From assembly GCF_001434895.1 (NCBI RefSeq), contig NZ_AZEE01000030.1, positions 348,526-412,525 on the forward strand: a stretch of 64,000 bases of DNA, written 5' to 3'. A program made the translations under genes and the position numbers. Below the pieces are notes generated by a model, which saw nothing but the letters and a program-made list of their open reading frames with translations, had not been told where the DNA came from and did no database searches. How positions within the stretch are numbered: the stretch's first letter is position 1; every line of letters starts with the position of its first letter. Positions 37,171 to 46,106 of this stretch are shown here, piece by piece. The stretch is from Secundilactobacillus odoratitofui DSM 19909 = JCM 15043 (GTDB lineage Bacteria > Bacillota > Bacilli > Lactobacillales > Lactobacillaceae).

Positions 37171-37607
37171 TGCGATTAATGGGATTAGATGTAGGTTCAC
37201 GTACTGTTGGTGTCGCGATGAGTGATTTACTCGGTTGGACGGCACAGGGCGTTGAAATCATCAGAATTAATGAAGATGAAAAACAATTCGGGATCGACCG
37301 AGTTAAAGAACTGGTTGCACAGTATGAAGTAACTGGGTTTGTGCTTGGTCTCCCTAAAAACATGAACAATTCGTTGGGACCCAGAGCTCAGGCTGCTCAA
37401 GATTATGGTGAGTTACTCAAGGAGACGTTTGGGTTACCAATCGACTTTGAGGATGAACGGTTAACGACAGTTGAAGCCGAGCGGATGCTGGTAGAAGAAG
37501 CGGATACTTCGCGAGAGAAGCGTAAGCAAGTGATCGATAAACTTGCGGCAAGCTTGATTCTTCAGAATTACTTGGATCGTAAAGGCCCATTGACTAAAGA
37601 AAAGTGA
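37170..37607 (+). CDS. ruvX: Holliday junction resolvase RuvX / YqgF
   Basis: A 145-residue RNase H-like nuclease of the YqgF family, implicated in 16S rRNA 5' end maturation and proposed as a junction resolvase. Catalytic acidic motifs are [16 protein letters not shown] at residues 3-18 and [13 protein letters not shown] near 92-104, and [14 protein letters not shown] lies near 59-72. It overlaps ireB by one base (TAATG) and is followed 10 bases later by the DUF1292 gene, the usual three-gene set in lactobacilli. Confidence 0.96.
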   Translation: MRLMGLDVGSRTVGVAMSDLLGWTAQGVEIIRINEDEKQFGIDRVKELVAQYEVTGFVLGLPKNMNNSLGPRAQAAQDYGELLKETFGLPIDFEDERLTTVEAERMLVEEADTSREKRKQVIDKLAASLILQNYLDRKGPLTKEK

Positions 37608-37617
37608 GGTCACTAAT

Positions 37618-37947
37618 ATGAGTGAAAACAACGAACAACAAATTACAATTGTCGACGAAAACGGCAGTGAAGAACTTTACAACGTGCTATTTACGTTTAA
37701 GTCACCAGATTACGGCAAGTCATACATTTTATTGTATCCTGCTGGTAAGTCAGATGATGAAGAGGTTGATATTCAAGCCTATCAATTAGCTGACGGTGAC
37801 GACCCCGCAGATCCTCAAGGTGGCGATTTGATGCCAATCGAGTCTGATGAAGAATGGGACATGGTTGAATCAATGCTCAACACCTTCTTGAATGGTGGCG
37901 GCACAGATGCCTCTGATCAAGACTGGGGCGTACCTGATCCCGAATAA
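37618..37947 (+). CDS. DUF1292 protein (YrzB type)
   Basis: A 109-residue acidic cytoplasmic protein of the DUF1292 family. The family core is visible: ITIVDENGSEELYNVLFTFK near residues 9-28, YILLYPA near 36-42 and PIESDEEWDMVESMLNTFL near 72-94. Its biochemical function is unknown; its fixed position after ireB-ruvX suggests co-expression. ATG follows GTGAGGT. A terminator follows. Confidence 0.92.
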   Translation: MSENNEQQITIVDENGSEELYNVLFTFKSPDYGKSYILLYPAGKSDDEEVDIQAYQLADGDDPADPQGGDLMPIESDEEWDMVESMLNTFLNGGGTDASDQDWGVPDPE

Positions 37948-38017
37948 GCGTTTAAAATGGCAGCATCAGCCAGTCTGTACGACAGATTGACTGACCGCTT
38001 GCCGTTAGGATTCTTAC

Positions 38018-38060
38018 CATTTAGCCGCTGGTCCGATTGGGTCAGCGGCTAAATGAGTTT
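38018..38060 (+). terminator. terminator after ireB-ruvX-DUF1292
   Basis: CATTTAGCCGCTG pairs exactly with CAGCGGCTAAATG (13 bp) around a 12-base loop, followed by GAGTTTTA. Confidence 0.8.
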
Positions 38061-38080
38061 TATGCAGGGTGGTGGATACG

Positions 38081-38377
38081 TTGGATAACCAAACAGATGA
38101 GGCTGCTGCACGACGCCGCTTTAAGGCTGTGATCGATGGGCAAACGTACACGATCGTAGGCAACAAATCAGAAGCACATATGCGAGCAGTGACGAGTATT
38201 ATGAATCAACAATTGACGCAGCTTAAAAAACTGGCCCCAGATATGACCAAGGAAGAGGCGGCAGTCTTGATCGCCTTTAATGCAATATCTGATCAGTTGC
38301 AAAAGACGGCTGCGTACGATCAGTTGAAACAAACAAATGAAAAACCTCAAGCCGATTCTGACCAACCGACTGAATAG
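38081..38377 (+). CDS. zapA: cell division protein ZapA
   Basis: A 98-residue ZapA, which cross-links FtsZ filaments at the division site. The family pattern RRRFKAVIDGQTYTIVGNKS (residues 10-29) and the helix AVTSIMNQQLTQLKKLAPDM are seen, with a C-terminal coiled coil. The start is uncertain: TTG 38081 has GGGTGGTGG 5-6 bases before it, while in-frame GTG codons at 38069 and 38072 lie inside that ribosome site. It precedes mutS2, its usual neighbour. Confidence 0.88.
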   Translation: MDNQTDEAAARRRFKAVIDGQTYTIVGNKSEAHMRAVTSIMNQQLTQLKKLAPDMTKEEAAVLIAFNAISDQLQKTAAYDQLKQTNEKPQADSDQPTE

Positions 38378-38431
38378 GTCAAACCTAATTTGGATCAGTT
38401 AGCCGCTGAATCGTTGTTTTAGGAGATTGAG

Positions 38432-40792
38432 ATGAATAATAAAATATACCAAACTATGGCGTACGACCAGATTAAACAACAATTGAGACAGCACATTGTT
38501 TCTGCATCTGGATACGCTGAATTACAAGCTTTAACGCCATCAGATGATCAACAGTGGGTGCAAACCCAAATTGATGAAACTAAAGATGGTGCTGATATTT
38601 ACCGATTAACAGGGGGGATTCCGATTCCCAAGTTGGCGGATGTGAGTCCGCACCTCAAACGGTTGGCGATTGATGGGACGCTCAATGGGACTGAGTTAGC
38701 CCAAATCAGTCAGGTGCTCAAAACAGTTCAGGCGGTCGTGCGCTTCTTTGATGACTTAAAAGACCGACCGGTGGATTTACGTCAGCTTTACGAGTCCGTG
38801 GGGCAATTGATTCATTTGCCTGAGATCAGTAAACGGTTGCGGGTATCGTTGGAAGACGATGGTCGTCTAACTGATGAAGCCTCGCCTGAATTAAGACGCA
38901 TTCGACGTCAAATCAATAATTTTGAGGGCACAATTCGTGAGCAGATGGCTGGTTACACTCGTGGTAAAAACGCCAAGTACCTCAGCGATACGTTGGTAAC
39001 TATCCGAGATGACCGGTACGTTTTGCCGGTTAAAGCAGAATATAAAGGCCACTTTGGCGGTATTGTTCACGATCAAAGTGCTAGTGGTCAAACGCTGTAT
39101 ATTGAACCAGAAGGTGTGGTTGCCAAAAACAACCAACTTCGAGAAGCGCAGATCGATGAGCGGCAAGAAGAACGCCGAATTTTGGCTGAACTGTCTGATC
39201 AGTTGCGACCTTATCAAGCTGAAATTCAAGCCAATGCCAGTTTGTTAGGCCACTTGGACTTTGTGAACGCCAAGGCTCGTTATGCCCACGCAATCAAAGC
39301 AACCGAACCAATCTTATCTGCGGATAATGAAATTGCATTAAGACAGGCGCGTCACCCATTGATCGATCCACATAAAGTTGTGGCCAACGATATTGAACTT
39401 GGTAAAACCTACAAGGCGATTATCGTGACTGGACCGAACACCGGTGGGAAAACCATCACCCTCAAAACCGTTGGCTTAACCCAATTAATGGCACAGTCCG
39501 GCTTATTTATACCGGCTAATGAGCATTCGCAAGTCGGGCTATTCGATGAGGTTTTTGCTGATATTGGTGACGAACAATCGATTGAGCAAAACTTGAGTAC
39601 CTTCTCCTCACACATGGAAAACATCGTGACGATTTTAAATCATGCGACTGATCATAGTTTAATTTTGGTGGATGAATTGGGTGCTGGGACTGATCCCCAG
39701 GAAGGTGCCGCATTGGCCATGTCCATTCTTGATGAAATTGGTGCCATGGGCAGTGAAGTGATTGCGACGACCCACTACCCTGAGTTGAAAGCTTACGGTT
39801 ACAACCGTCCCGAAACGATTAATGCCAGCATGGAATTTGATACGCAGACTTTAAAGCCAACGTATCGTCTACTTATTGGTATTCCAGGACGAAGTAACGC
39901 ACTGGACATTGCTCAACGGCTGGGTATTAAACAAACCATTATTGATGAGGCACGTAGTCTGACGGATGACGACAGTCAAGATCTCAACAATATGATTGCT
40001 GATTTAACCGCTCAAAAGAAGCGGGCTGACGATGACGCTGCAGCGGCGGCTGAAACCCTGGCACAGAGCGAAACACTTCAACATGATTTGAAAGTTGCTT
40101 TTGCAGATTATGAAAAGCAGAAGACCAACTTGATGGATCAGGCTAAGGACCAGGCTAACGAAATTGTTGAAAAAACGCGGGTAAGAGCGGATGAAATCAT
40201 TCGTGATATTCGCAAAAAGCAATTAAGAGCGGGCAAGACCATCATTAAAGAGGATCAATTGATTGATACTAAAGGTCAAATCAATGCGATGCAGCAAGAT
40301 AAGCGGTTGAAGAAGAACCGGGTATTGAATCGTGAAAAGCGGCGGCACAACTTTAAAAAGGGTGACGAAGTGCTGGTGAAGTCGTATGGTCAACGTGGTG
40401 TGATTATGGACAAGTTGGACGCGCACCATTTTGAAGTTCAAATGGGTATCTTAAAAATGAAAATTGAGGATACGGATCTGGACAAAGCGGCACCAGAAGA
40501 TGAAAAGGCACCTAAGCCACGGGCCACCGTGAAACGGACCCGGTCGAACGGTGTGTCACCAACCCTTGATTTACGAGGGCATCGTTACGAAGAGGCTATG
40601 GCGGAAGTTGACCGGTTTATTGATTCCGCATTGCTTGCCGGTTATCCGTCAGTGACGATTATTCATGGTAAGGGTACTGGCGCGCTTCGTAAAGGCGTGA
40701 CGGAATACTTGCAGTCTAATCGTCGCGTTAAAGAATTTGGGTTCTCACCGGCCAACGCTGGTGGCGACGGTTCAACAATCGTCAAATTATAA
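38432..40792 (+). CDS. mutS2: endonuclease MutS2
   Basis: A 786-residue MutS2, an ATPase with a C-terminal Smr nuclease domain that affects recombination and, in B. subtilis, rescues collided ribosomes. The ABC-type ATPase has GPNTGGKTITLKT near residue 332-344, the signature QNLSTFSSHM near 386-395 and Walker B LILVDELGAGTDP near 408-420. A coiled coil runs about 515-600, and the Smr domain has LDLRGHRYEEAM near 711-722 and HGKGTGALRKGV near 746-757. Length is normal (about 785). ATG follows AGGAG. Confidence 0.97.
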   Translation: MNNKIYQTMAYDQIKQQLRQHIVSASGYAELQALTPSDDQQWVQTQIDETKDGADIYRLTGGIPIPKLADVSPHLKRLAIDGTLNGTELAQISQVLKTVQAVVRFFDDLKDRPVDLRQLYESVGQLIHLPEISKRLRVSLEDDGRLTDEASPELRRIRRQINNFEGTIREQMAGYTRGKNAKYLSDTLVTIRDDRYVLPVKAEYKGHFGGIVHDQSASGQTLYIEPEGVVAKNNQLREAQIDERQEERRILAELSDQLRPYQAEIQANASLLGHLDFVNAKARYAHAIKATEPILSADNEIALRQARHPLIDPHKVVANDIELGKTYKAIIVTGPNTGGKTITLKTVGLTQLMAQSGLFIPANEHSQVGLFDEVFADIGDEQSIEQNLSTFSSHMENIVTILNHATDHSLILVDELGAGTDPQEGAALAMSILDEIGAMGSEVIATTHYPELKAYGYNRPETINASMEFDTQTLKPTYRLLIGIPGRSNALDIAQRLGIKQTIIDEARSLTDDDSQDLNNMIADLTAQKKRADDDAAAAAETLAQSETLQHDLKVAFADYEKQKTNLMDQAKDQANEIVEKTRVRADEIIRDIRKKQLRAGKTIIKEDQLIDTKGQINAMQQDKRLKKNRVLNREKRRHNFKKGDEVLVKSYGQRGVIMDKLDAHHFEVQMGILKMKIEDTDLDKAAPEDEKAPKPRATVKRTRSNGVSPTLDLRGHRYEEAMAEVDRFIDSALLAGYPSVTIIHGKGTGALRKGVTEYLQSNRRVKEFGFSPANAGGDGSTIVKL

Positions 40793-40811
40793 GCGAACGT
40801 AAGCAAAAAGC

Positions 40812-40839
40812 TTGTTCTTTCGGTGAAATCTGATAAACT
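40812..40839 (+). promoter_or_regulatory. trxA promoter
   Basis: -35 TTGTTC (40812-40817), 16-base spacer, extended -10 TGA-TAAACT (TAAACT at 40834-40839), about 35 bases before the ATG. Confidence 0.6.
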
Positions 40840-40874
40840 TACTAATTGTAAACAATAAAGGGAGGGATCGTTTT

Positions 40875-41192
40875 ATGGCTGTTGTAGAAACGACAGATAA
40901 GACTTTTGAAAATGACACCGCAACCGGTGTGACACTAACAGATTTTTGGGCAACTTGGTGTGGTCCTTGTCGGATGCAATCACCAGTTGTTGAACAATTG
41001 GCGGATGAAATGGATACTGTCACATTCAACAAGATGGATGTAGATGCTAATCCAGCCACCCCACAAAAGTTCGGTATTATGAGCATTCCAACCTTACTCG
41101 TTAAGAAAGATGGCCAAGTGGTTGATACTGTTGTGGGTTACCACACGAAAGATCAATTGAAGCAACTTCTGACGCAATACGTTGAAGCTTAG
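40875..41192 (+). CDS. trxA: thioredoxin
   Basis: A 105-residue thioredoxin, the general cytoplasmic disulfide reductant. The active site WATWCGPCRMQSPVV holds Cys29 and Cys32, and the cis-proline loop is GIMSIPTLLVKKDG near residues 71-84. ATG follows AGGGAGG. It lies directly after mutS2 but has its own promoter and a strong terminator. Confidence 0.98.
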   Translation: MAVVETTDKTFENDTATGVTLTDFWATWCGPCRMQSPVVEQLADEMDTVTFNKMDVDANPATPQKFGIMSIPTLLVKKDGQVVDTVVGYHTKDQLKQLLTQYVEA

Positions 41193-41199
41193 TTAATTT

Positions 41200-41243
41200 A
41201 AAGGGATTCGAATTTTCGTTCAGAAAATTCGAATCCCTTTTTT
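41200..41243 (+). terminator. terminator after trxA
   Basis: AAAGGGATTCGAATTTTC pairs exactly with GAAAATTCGAATCCCTTT around a short loop, followed by TTT. Confidence 0.92.
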
Positions 41244-41265
41244 GATCAACGTTAAGTTTTTCGGG

Positions 41266-41312
41266 ACAAAAAAACCCCCAAAGTTAAGTAAGTTACGCGT
41301 AAACTTTGAGGG
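41266..41312 (-). terminator. terminator after yslB-like gene
   Basis: On the minus strand CCCTCAAAGTT pairs with AACTTTGGGGG, followed by TTTTTTTGT. It serves the gene at 41353-41853. Confidence 0.8.
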
Positions 41313-41352
41313 TAGTGCCTATTGTATGGGTCGATATGCTATTATGCGAGCG

Positions 41353-41853
41353 TTAATTAAGACCATCATCTGGAATAATTGACATTGTGTCAAGTTCCAT
41401 TGGATCTGCTACTTGATCTTTTGGATCTAAGTGAACCACTAAGCTGATGCCGTTTGCACGCTTTGGTCGTTCGCCCATCTCGGTTTCAGCGATAACGCCA
41501 ATCATTTGCTGGGCAGTTTGAGCTAGAAAGCCGGCTTCGAGCGAGAAGGTGGCATCCGCTTGTAACGTCAAGCGACTTGTGACAGGCAGACCACTCAGTG
41601 TAAAGCGCCATTCTTTGGCGCTTTGTTTTTGGAGCATTAAATCGCCCAGTTGAGCTTGACGGAAAAACGTTACGACGTCTTCAATGCTACCGAGTGCGAA
41701 CCGACGGGCAAGTTGTTTGCCTTCCCAGTAGGCAATGCTACTGGCATCTGCACCTAACAAGTCGTTTAAGACAACGTCGCGAAAGAGCGCCTTGCCAAAT
41801 AGTGGGGCTTGTTGCGCGTCAGATAAGTAGTTACTGTAAATCTGGTTTTCCAT
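41353..41853 (-). CDS. DUF2507 protein (YslB type)
   Basis: A 166-residue cytoplasmic protein of the YslB/DUF2507 family with a V4R/heme-NO-binding-like fold. The family pattern is visible as LFGKALFRDVVLNDLLGADA (residues 18-37) and IAYWEGKQLARRFALGS near 40-56, and LEAGFLAQTAQQM lies near 105-117. The function is unknown. It is transcribed against murI, from a region with a possible TTGCAA/TGTAAT promoter. YslB lies near racE in many Firmicutes. Confidence 0.9.
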   Translation of the reverse strand: MENQIYSNYLSDAQQAPLFGKALFRDVVLNDLLGADASSIAYWEGKQLARRFALGSIEDVVTFFRQAQLGDLMLQKQSAKEWRFTLSGLPVTSRLTLQADATFSLEAGFLAQTAQQMIGVIAETEMGERPKRANGISLVVHLDPKDQVADPMELDTMSIIPDDGLN

Positions 41854-42013
41854 GATTGTTCTCCATTCAGATATCTGTTACGTTTAGATTACAATGGAAT
41901 GAGCGTAGATTGCAAGTTAATTGGTGTAACTTAAAAAAATTTGTGAATTCTTGCTTCCTGTCATAAAAAGGTGAATAATATAGTTTCAAGATATACGCGA
42001 AAGGGAGATTGGC

Positions 42014-42865
42014 ATGAAATCTCAACCAATTGGGTTTTTAGACTCCGGTATCGGCGGCCTAACGGTGGTTAAGGAAGCCTTGAGACAATTACCGAATGAG
42101 TCCATTGTGTATTTAGGGGACCAAGCACGACTGCCGTACGGTCCAAGACCTGCAAGTGAAGTCGCCCATTTTGTCCAGCAAATTACCGGTTTCTTACTGG
42201 CACAAAACGTCAAAGCAATTGTGATTGCTTGCAATACAGCTACAGCCGCAGCATTGCCGATCTTACAAGCCAAATTGTCGATCCCAGTTGTTGGGGTCAT
42301 CGATTCAGGTAGTCAGTCGGCTGTGGCAATGTCACAAGCGCAGCAAATTGGTGTGATTGCCACAGCGGGCACGATTTCGAGCCATGCTTATCATCGTGCA
42401 ATCACAAAACTGTCGCCACAAGCAACTATTTCAGGGCTGGCTTGTCCAGAATTTGTAACAATTGTGGAAAATAATCAGGCGGAGACGCCCGAAACGGCTA
42501 AAACTGTGGCTGAGAAACTCAGTTATTTTAAACCTGGTCAAATTGATACTTTGATTTTGGGCTGTACGCATTTTCCGTTGTTACAACCAGCTATCGAAGC
42601 GGCAGTCGGGCCGAACGTTCAACTCGTGGATTCTGGAGTGGAAACGGTTACTAAAATCAAACAGCTGCTGACTGACCAAAAGTTATTGGCGCCAAGCAAT
42701 CACGTTGCTAGCCACGCATTTTATACCACTGGTGCAACAGCACCATTTGATGAGATTGCAGCGAACTGGTTACAGTTGCCGGGACTAACTGCAAAACACA
42801 TTGCAGTTGACGGTCTTGTTGCGTACGGTGATTTGGAAGAAGGAGAACCAACAGATGAAGCATAG
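42014..42865 (+). CDS. murI: glutamate racemase
   Basis: A 283-residue racemase that supplies D-glutamate for peptidoglycan. Motifs are IGFLDSGIGGLTVVKEA at residues 6-22, AIVIACNTATAAALP near 70-84 (first catalytic Cys) and LILGCTHFPLL near 185-195 (second catalytic Cys). ATG follows AAAGGGAG. The last 11 bases overlap the rdgB start, and a run of four genes (murI, rdgB, a phosphodiesterase and a CBS protein) follows closely, as in other lactobacilli. Confidence 0.98.
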   Translation: MKSQPIGFLDSGIGGLTVVKEALRQLPNESIVYLGDQARLPYGPRPASEVAHFVQQITGFLLAQNVKAIVIACNTATAAALPILQAKLSIPVVGVIDSGSQSAVAMSQAQQIGVIATAGTISSHAYHRAITKLSPQATISGLACPEFVTIVENNQAETPETAKTVAEKLSYFKPGQIDTLILGCTHFPLLQPAIEAAVGPNVQLVDSGVETVTKIKQLLTDQKLLAPSNHVASHAFYTTGATAPFDEIAANWLQLPGLTAKHIAVDGLVAYGDLEEGEPTDEA

Positions 42866-43457
42866 TACATTGATTATTGCCACTAGAAACCAAGGCAAAG
42901 CCCGCGAGTTTGCGGAACTACTTGCGCCAAAGGGAATCACCATCAAGACGTTAGCTGATTTACCCTCAGTCGGTGAAATTGATGAAAATGGCCAGACGTT
43001 TGAGGAAAATGCGACGATTAAAGCAACCACAATTGCTAAAATGACAGCCCTACCAGTTTTAGCCGATGACTCTGGGTTAGAAGTGACTGCGTTGAATGGC
43101 GAACCAGGCATCTATTCGGCGCGTTATGCTGGTGATCATGATGATGCGGCCAATAATCAGAAACTGTTACGAAAACTGCAAGGGGTACCCGCAGATCAGC
43201 GACAAGCTATTTTTCATACAACCCTCGTGTTAGTCAAGCCGAGCGGAGAAAAACTGGTGGTTGATGGCGAAGTCGCTGGTCAAATTTTAACCGCACCACG
43301 TGGTGATAATGGCTTTGGCTATGACCCACTTTTCTGGATTCCAGCTGCCAATAAAACGATGGCCGAAATGACTGACAGTGAAAAAAACGCCGTCAGTCAT
43401 CGTGGCCGCGCGACGCAAAAAATGATGAAGCAGTTTGATTCTTGGTGGGAGGCCTAA
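42855..43457 (+). CDS. rdgB: XTP/dITP diphosphatase
   Basis: A 200-residue Ham1-type house-cleaning pyrophosphatase that removes dITP, ITP and XTP. Signatures: IIATRNQGKAREFAELL near residues 6-22, LADDSGLEV near 69-77, GIYSARYAG near 84-92, GFGYDPLF near 154-161 and SHRGRA near 181-186. The ATG at 42855 is chosen over upstream in-frame starts because GAAGGAG lies just before it; the gene overlaps murI by 11 bases. Confidence 0.97.
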   Translation: MKHSTLIIATRNQGKAREFAELLAPKGITIKTLADLPSVGEIDENGQTFEENATIKATTIAKMTALPVLADDSGLEVTALNGEPGIYSARYAGDHDDAANNQKLLRKLQGVPADQRQAIFHTTLVLVKPSGEKLVVDGEVAGQILTAPRGDNGFGYDPLFWIPAANKTMAEMTDSEKNAVSHRGRATQKMMKQFDSWWEA

Positions 43458-43459
43458 CG

Positions 43460-43978
43460 ATGAAAATATTGGTCATCAGTGATAATCATGGCGATCAAGC
43501 GATTTTAGAAAAAGTGTTCACCCACTTTCATGACACAGTTGATGCCATTTTTCACTGTGGTGATTCGGAAATGGCTGTGACGAACCCACTTTTTGATGAT
43601 GTCCAAGTTGTGAAAGGTAATAATGATTACGGAACAACTTTTGCAGATGATGTGAGTGTTCAAGTCGGTACTGATCAAGTCTTTATGACGCATGGTGATC
43701 TGTACGGCGTGAACATGGGGCTGACTCACCTCAGTTTGAAGGCTCAGGAGATGGGTGCGACGTTAGTGTTTTACGGCCATACCCACCAGTTAGCAGCTGA
43801 ATTTGTTCAGGGAAGGTTATATTTAAATCCCGGCAGTATTTCGTTACCTCGAGGTGAGTTTGCCAATCTGGGCGGTACTTTTGCCATTGTGACAACTATG
43901 GCTGACCAATTGCAGGTTGATTTTTACGACCGACAACTCAAACGGGTTAGCTCATTACATCAAGTGTTTAGTCGTTAA
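43460..43978 (+). CDS. MJ0936/YfcE-type metallophosphodiesterase
   Basis: A 172-residue binuclear-metal phosphoesterase. Metal ligands lie in VISDNHGD (residues 5-12), HCGDSE near 38-43, GNND near 58-61, THGDL near 80-84 and GHTHQ near 109-113, the full calcineurin-like set. The physiological substrate is unknown. Start ATG 43460 is 2 bases after the rdgB stop, with its ribosome site GGGAGG inside the rdgB end, so translation is coupled. Confidence 0.93.
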   Translation: MKILVISDNHGDQAILEKVFTHFHDTVDAIFHCGDSEMAVTNPLFDDVQVVKGNNDYGTTFADDVSVQVGTDQVFMTHGDLYGVNMGLTHLSLKAQEMGATLVFYGHTHQLAAEFVQGRLYLNPGSISLPRGEFANLGGTFAIVTTMADQLQVDFYDRQLKRVSSLHQVFSR

Positions 43979-43999
43979 GCAGAGAATGAGGAATTAAAA

Positions 44000-44500
44000 A
44001 TGATTGATGAACCGATACGCAAAATGATTTTGGCTGATCATGATAATTTGATTATTCCGGCCAACATCGTTGCCAACGTAATGGTGACCAATGACTGTTA
44101 CCATGCGTTTTTAGTGTTAACTAAGGTGGGGTACGCCAAAGTGCCTGTTTTAGACCGAGATCAGCACCTATGTGGATTATTATCGTTGTCAATGATTACG
44201 GAACACATGTTGGATACCAATCACGTGGCACCCGAAAACTTGCGCCGTCTGAAGGTTCAAGACGTGATGGAGACTGATATTCGCACGATTGAAGACCCGA
44301 CTGACTTGGATGAAATCCTGCATTTACTGATCGATGAGTCCTTTGTGCCGGTGGTGTCAGACGAAAGAACCTTTACTGGCATTATTACTCGCCGAGAATT
44401 GCTAAAACGGGTTAATTATCTCGCTCACAATTTGTCCGAACAATATGACGTTTCGCCAATTTCAGATCCCGTTTCAGAGACTGGATCTGCTGGCTGTTAG
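44000..44500 (+). CDS. cbpB: CBS-domain protein (CbpB/DarB type)
   Basis: A 166-residue protein of two CBS domains, similar to B. subtilis DarB (YkuL) and Listeria CbpB, which bind cyclic di-AMP and, when free, activate (p)ppGpp synthesis. Pattern: VTNDCYHAFLVLTKVGYAKVPVLD near residues 29-52 (first CBS) and TIEDPTDLDEILHLLIDESFVPVV near 95-118 (second CBS). ATG follows ATGAGGA. It is the last gene of the murI run. The ligand assignment comes from family knowledge. Confidence 0.85.
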   Translation: MIDEPIRKMILADHDNLIIPANIVANVMVTNDCYHAFLVLTKVGYAKVPVLDRDQHLCGLLSLSMITEHMLDTNHVAPENLRRLKVQDVMETDIRTIEDPTDLDEILHLLIDESFVPVVSDERTFTGIITRRELLKRVNYLAHNLSEQYDVSPISDPVSETGSAGC

Positions 44501-44524
44501 TGATGAAAAAAGATTTTTGATACA

Positions 44525-44574
44525 AAAAAGTGACCTTAGCAGCCTATTCATTAGGCCGCTAAGGTCACTTTTTT
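44525..44574. terminator. bidirectional terminator between CBS and MscS genes
   Basis: AAAAAAGTGACCTTAGC pairs with GCTAAGGTCACTTTTTT, with an inner CCTA/TAGG pair. Both strands end in T-runs and the genes converge. Confidence 0.93.
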
Positions 44575-44617
44575 CTGCAGTCATCGTGTTTAAGAAGACA
44601 GCAGGCGGTGATGTTTG

Positions 44618-45475
44618 CTACTGTGTAGTTGAATCAGTTCGATAAATTGTGGGTAAAGTGATATTGGCATCACTAATTGCTTTTAAATAAGCGGATAGTA
44701 ATTCATGCTGAACGGTTGACTGTTCACCAGGCTGGGTAAACGTGACGACTTGAATGACTAATTTACCGTCTGGCAGTGGTACGGTGCCCAAGTTAGTCGG
44801 TGATTGTGTGATGGCTGGGAATTGGGACGTGATCGTCTGATTGACGTTTTTGATCACGTTGTTAATTTCATCAATGGGTGAATCTGGGAAAATTGGAATT
44901 TGAACGAGCGCCCGCATTTCGTGGCGAGATTTGTTGCTTACAATCGTGATGTTGCGGTTAGGAATAAAGTTCAGAGTGCCATCCGCGCTGATCACCTGGG
45001 TCGTCCGAATGCCGATTGCTGAGACGGTGCCTTCAATTGTCCCAATTTTAACAGCATCGCCAACGTTGATTTGTTCTTCCATCAAGATAAAAGCCCCAGT
45101 CACAATGTCTGAGACGAAGCCCTGTGCACCGAGTCCAAGTGCCAGACTGAAGATACCGGCGCCAGCGATTAACGTGCCAACGGGAACTCCCAAAAATGAC
45201 AAGAGGGCATAAATCCAAAAGAAGAGTACGGTGTACGAAAAAATATTGAGAATCAGCGTAAAGATCGTGTCGATGCGGTTAGTGTTGCCATTGACCAGTT
45301 TCGTAGCTTTGTACTGTTTGAATAAATGGCGAATAATCTTCTTTCCCAGCCAGTTAACCAGTAACAGGCCGACTGACACTAGCAATAGCTGAAAAACGGT
45401 GCTGGCAATTTGTTCACCAATTTTTTGCCAATCAAAATGTTGAATAAATGAATAGAAGTGACTTGTTAATAACAT
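44618..45475 (-). CDS. MscS-family mechanosensitive ion channel
   Basis: A 285-residue small-conductance mechanosensitive channel of the YkuT type that relieves pressure on osmotic downshock. Three membrane helices occupy about residues 22-125; the pore helix includes LGAQGFVSDIVTGAFILMEE, followed by NVGDAVKIGTIEGTVSAIGIRTTQ of the beta domain and a cytoplasmic alpha/beta vestibule. Length matches MscS (286). ATG follows AAGGAG. It is monocistronic and converges on the CBS gene. Confidence 0.94.
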   Translation of the reverse strand: MLLTSHFYSFIQHFDWQKIGEQIASTVFQLLLVSVGLLLVNWLGKKIIRHLFKQYKATKLVNGNTNRIDTIFTLILNIFSYTVLFFWIYALLSFLGVPVGTLIAGAGIFSLALGLGAQGFVSDIVTGAFILMEEQINVGDAVKIGTIEGTVSAIGIRTTQVISADGTLNFIPNRNITIVSNKSRHEMRALVQIPIFPDSPIDEINNVIKNVNQTITSQFPAITQSPTNLGTVPLPDGKLVIQVVTFTQPGEQSTVQHELLSAYLKAISDANITLPTIYRTDSTTQ

Positions 45476-45618
45476 TGCGAGAACTCCTTGCGTTAGATTA
45501 CCAGATAAGTGTAACAGATTTAACGGTCAAAGCGTATCCTATGAATGAATTTGAATAAACAATGGTCTGTTAGCGCTTTTTTAGGTCCCGTTTTTTCGGA
45601 TGAAAACGGATTTTTTTA

Positions 45619-45647
45619 TTGCGTCCGCCATGGGGCAATGCTATTCT
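45619..45647 (+). promoter_or_regulatory. promoter of DUF948-ytxH pair
   Basis: -35 TTGCGT (45619-45624), 17-base spacer, -10 TATTCT (45642-45647), 31 bases before the GTG start. Confidence 0.65.
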
Positions 45648-45678
45648 AAAGCTAACAACTAAAGTAAGGAGGGGTAGT

Positions 45679-46083
45679 GTGACTGGTGGACAAATAGCAG
45701 GTTTAATTGCTGCCATTGCATTTTTAGTATTAGTAGTTTTCATCGGTGTTTTCTTGATGAAGATGGTTCGCACACTCGGTGAGGTGAACCAAAGTGTCAA
45801 GACGATGACGAACGATATGGATGTGATTGCTAAGCAAACCGAAGACATTCTGGCAAGCGCGAATACGTTGCTAGATGACGTCAATCACAAAGTTGCAACG
45901 ATTGACCCCGTATTTCAGGCGGCTGCCGACCTTGGGACGAGTGTCTCAGATCTGAATGCTGCCACGCGTGATCTCACTGGTAAAGTGAAATCAACGGCTA
46001 AGAAGACTGCAACCACAAGTGTTGTAACCCGTGTTGGTGAGTCAGTCTTCAAAGCATATCGTAATCGTAAAAATAAGGTTTAG
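45679..46083 (+). CDS. DUF948 membrane protein
   Basis: A 134-residue protein with one N-terminal helix (GLIAAIAFLVLVVFIGVFLM) and a long cytoplasmic or extracytoplasmic helical region with repeated Val/Leu/Asp heptads (SVKTMTNDMDVIAKQTEDI), the DUF948 pattern found in general-stress proteins such as YtxG. GTG 45679 follows AAGGAGGGG; an in-frame TTG at 45619 is excluded because the promoter hexamers lie there. It is paired with a YtxH gene 23 bases downstream. Confidence 0.9.
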   Translation: MTGGQIAGLIAAIAFLVLVVFIGVFLMKMVRTLGEVNQSVKTMTNDMDVIAKQTEDILASANTLLDDVNHKVATIDPVFQAAADLGTSVSDLNAATRDLTGKVKSTAKKTATTSVVTRVGESVFKAYRNRKNKV

Positions 46084-46106
46084 TGTCTGAAAGGAGTGTT
46101 TAACTT

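Noticed and set aside
38021-38408. Repeat of TTAGCCGCTG in the terminator (38021) and before mutS2 (38399)
   Set aside because: A ten-base match at 378 bases distance without further symmetry is likely chance.
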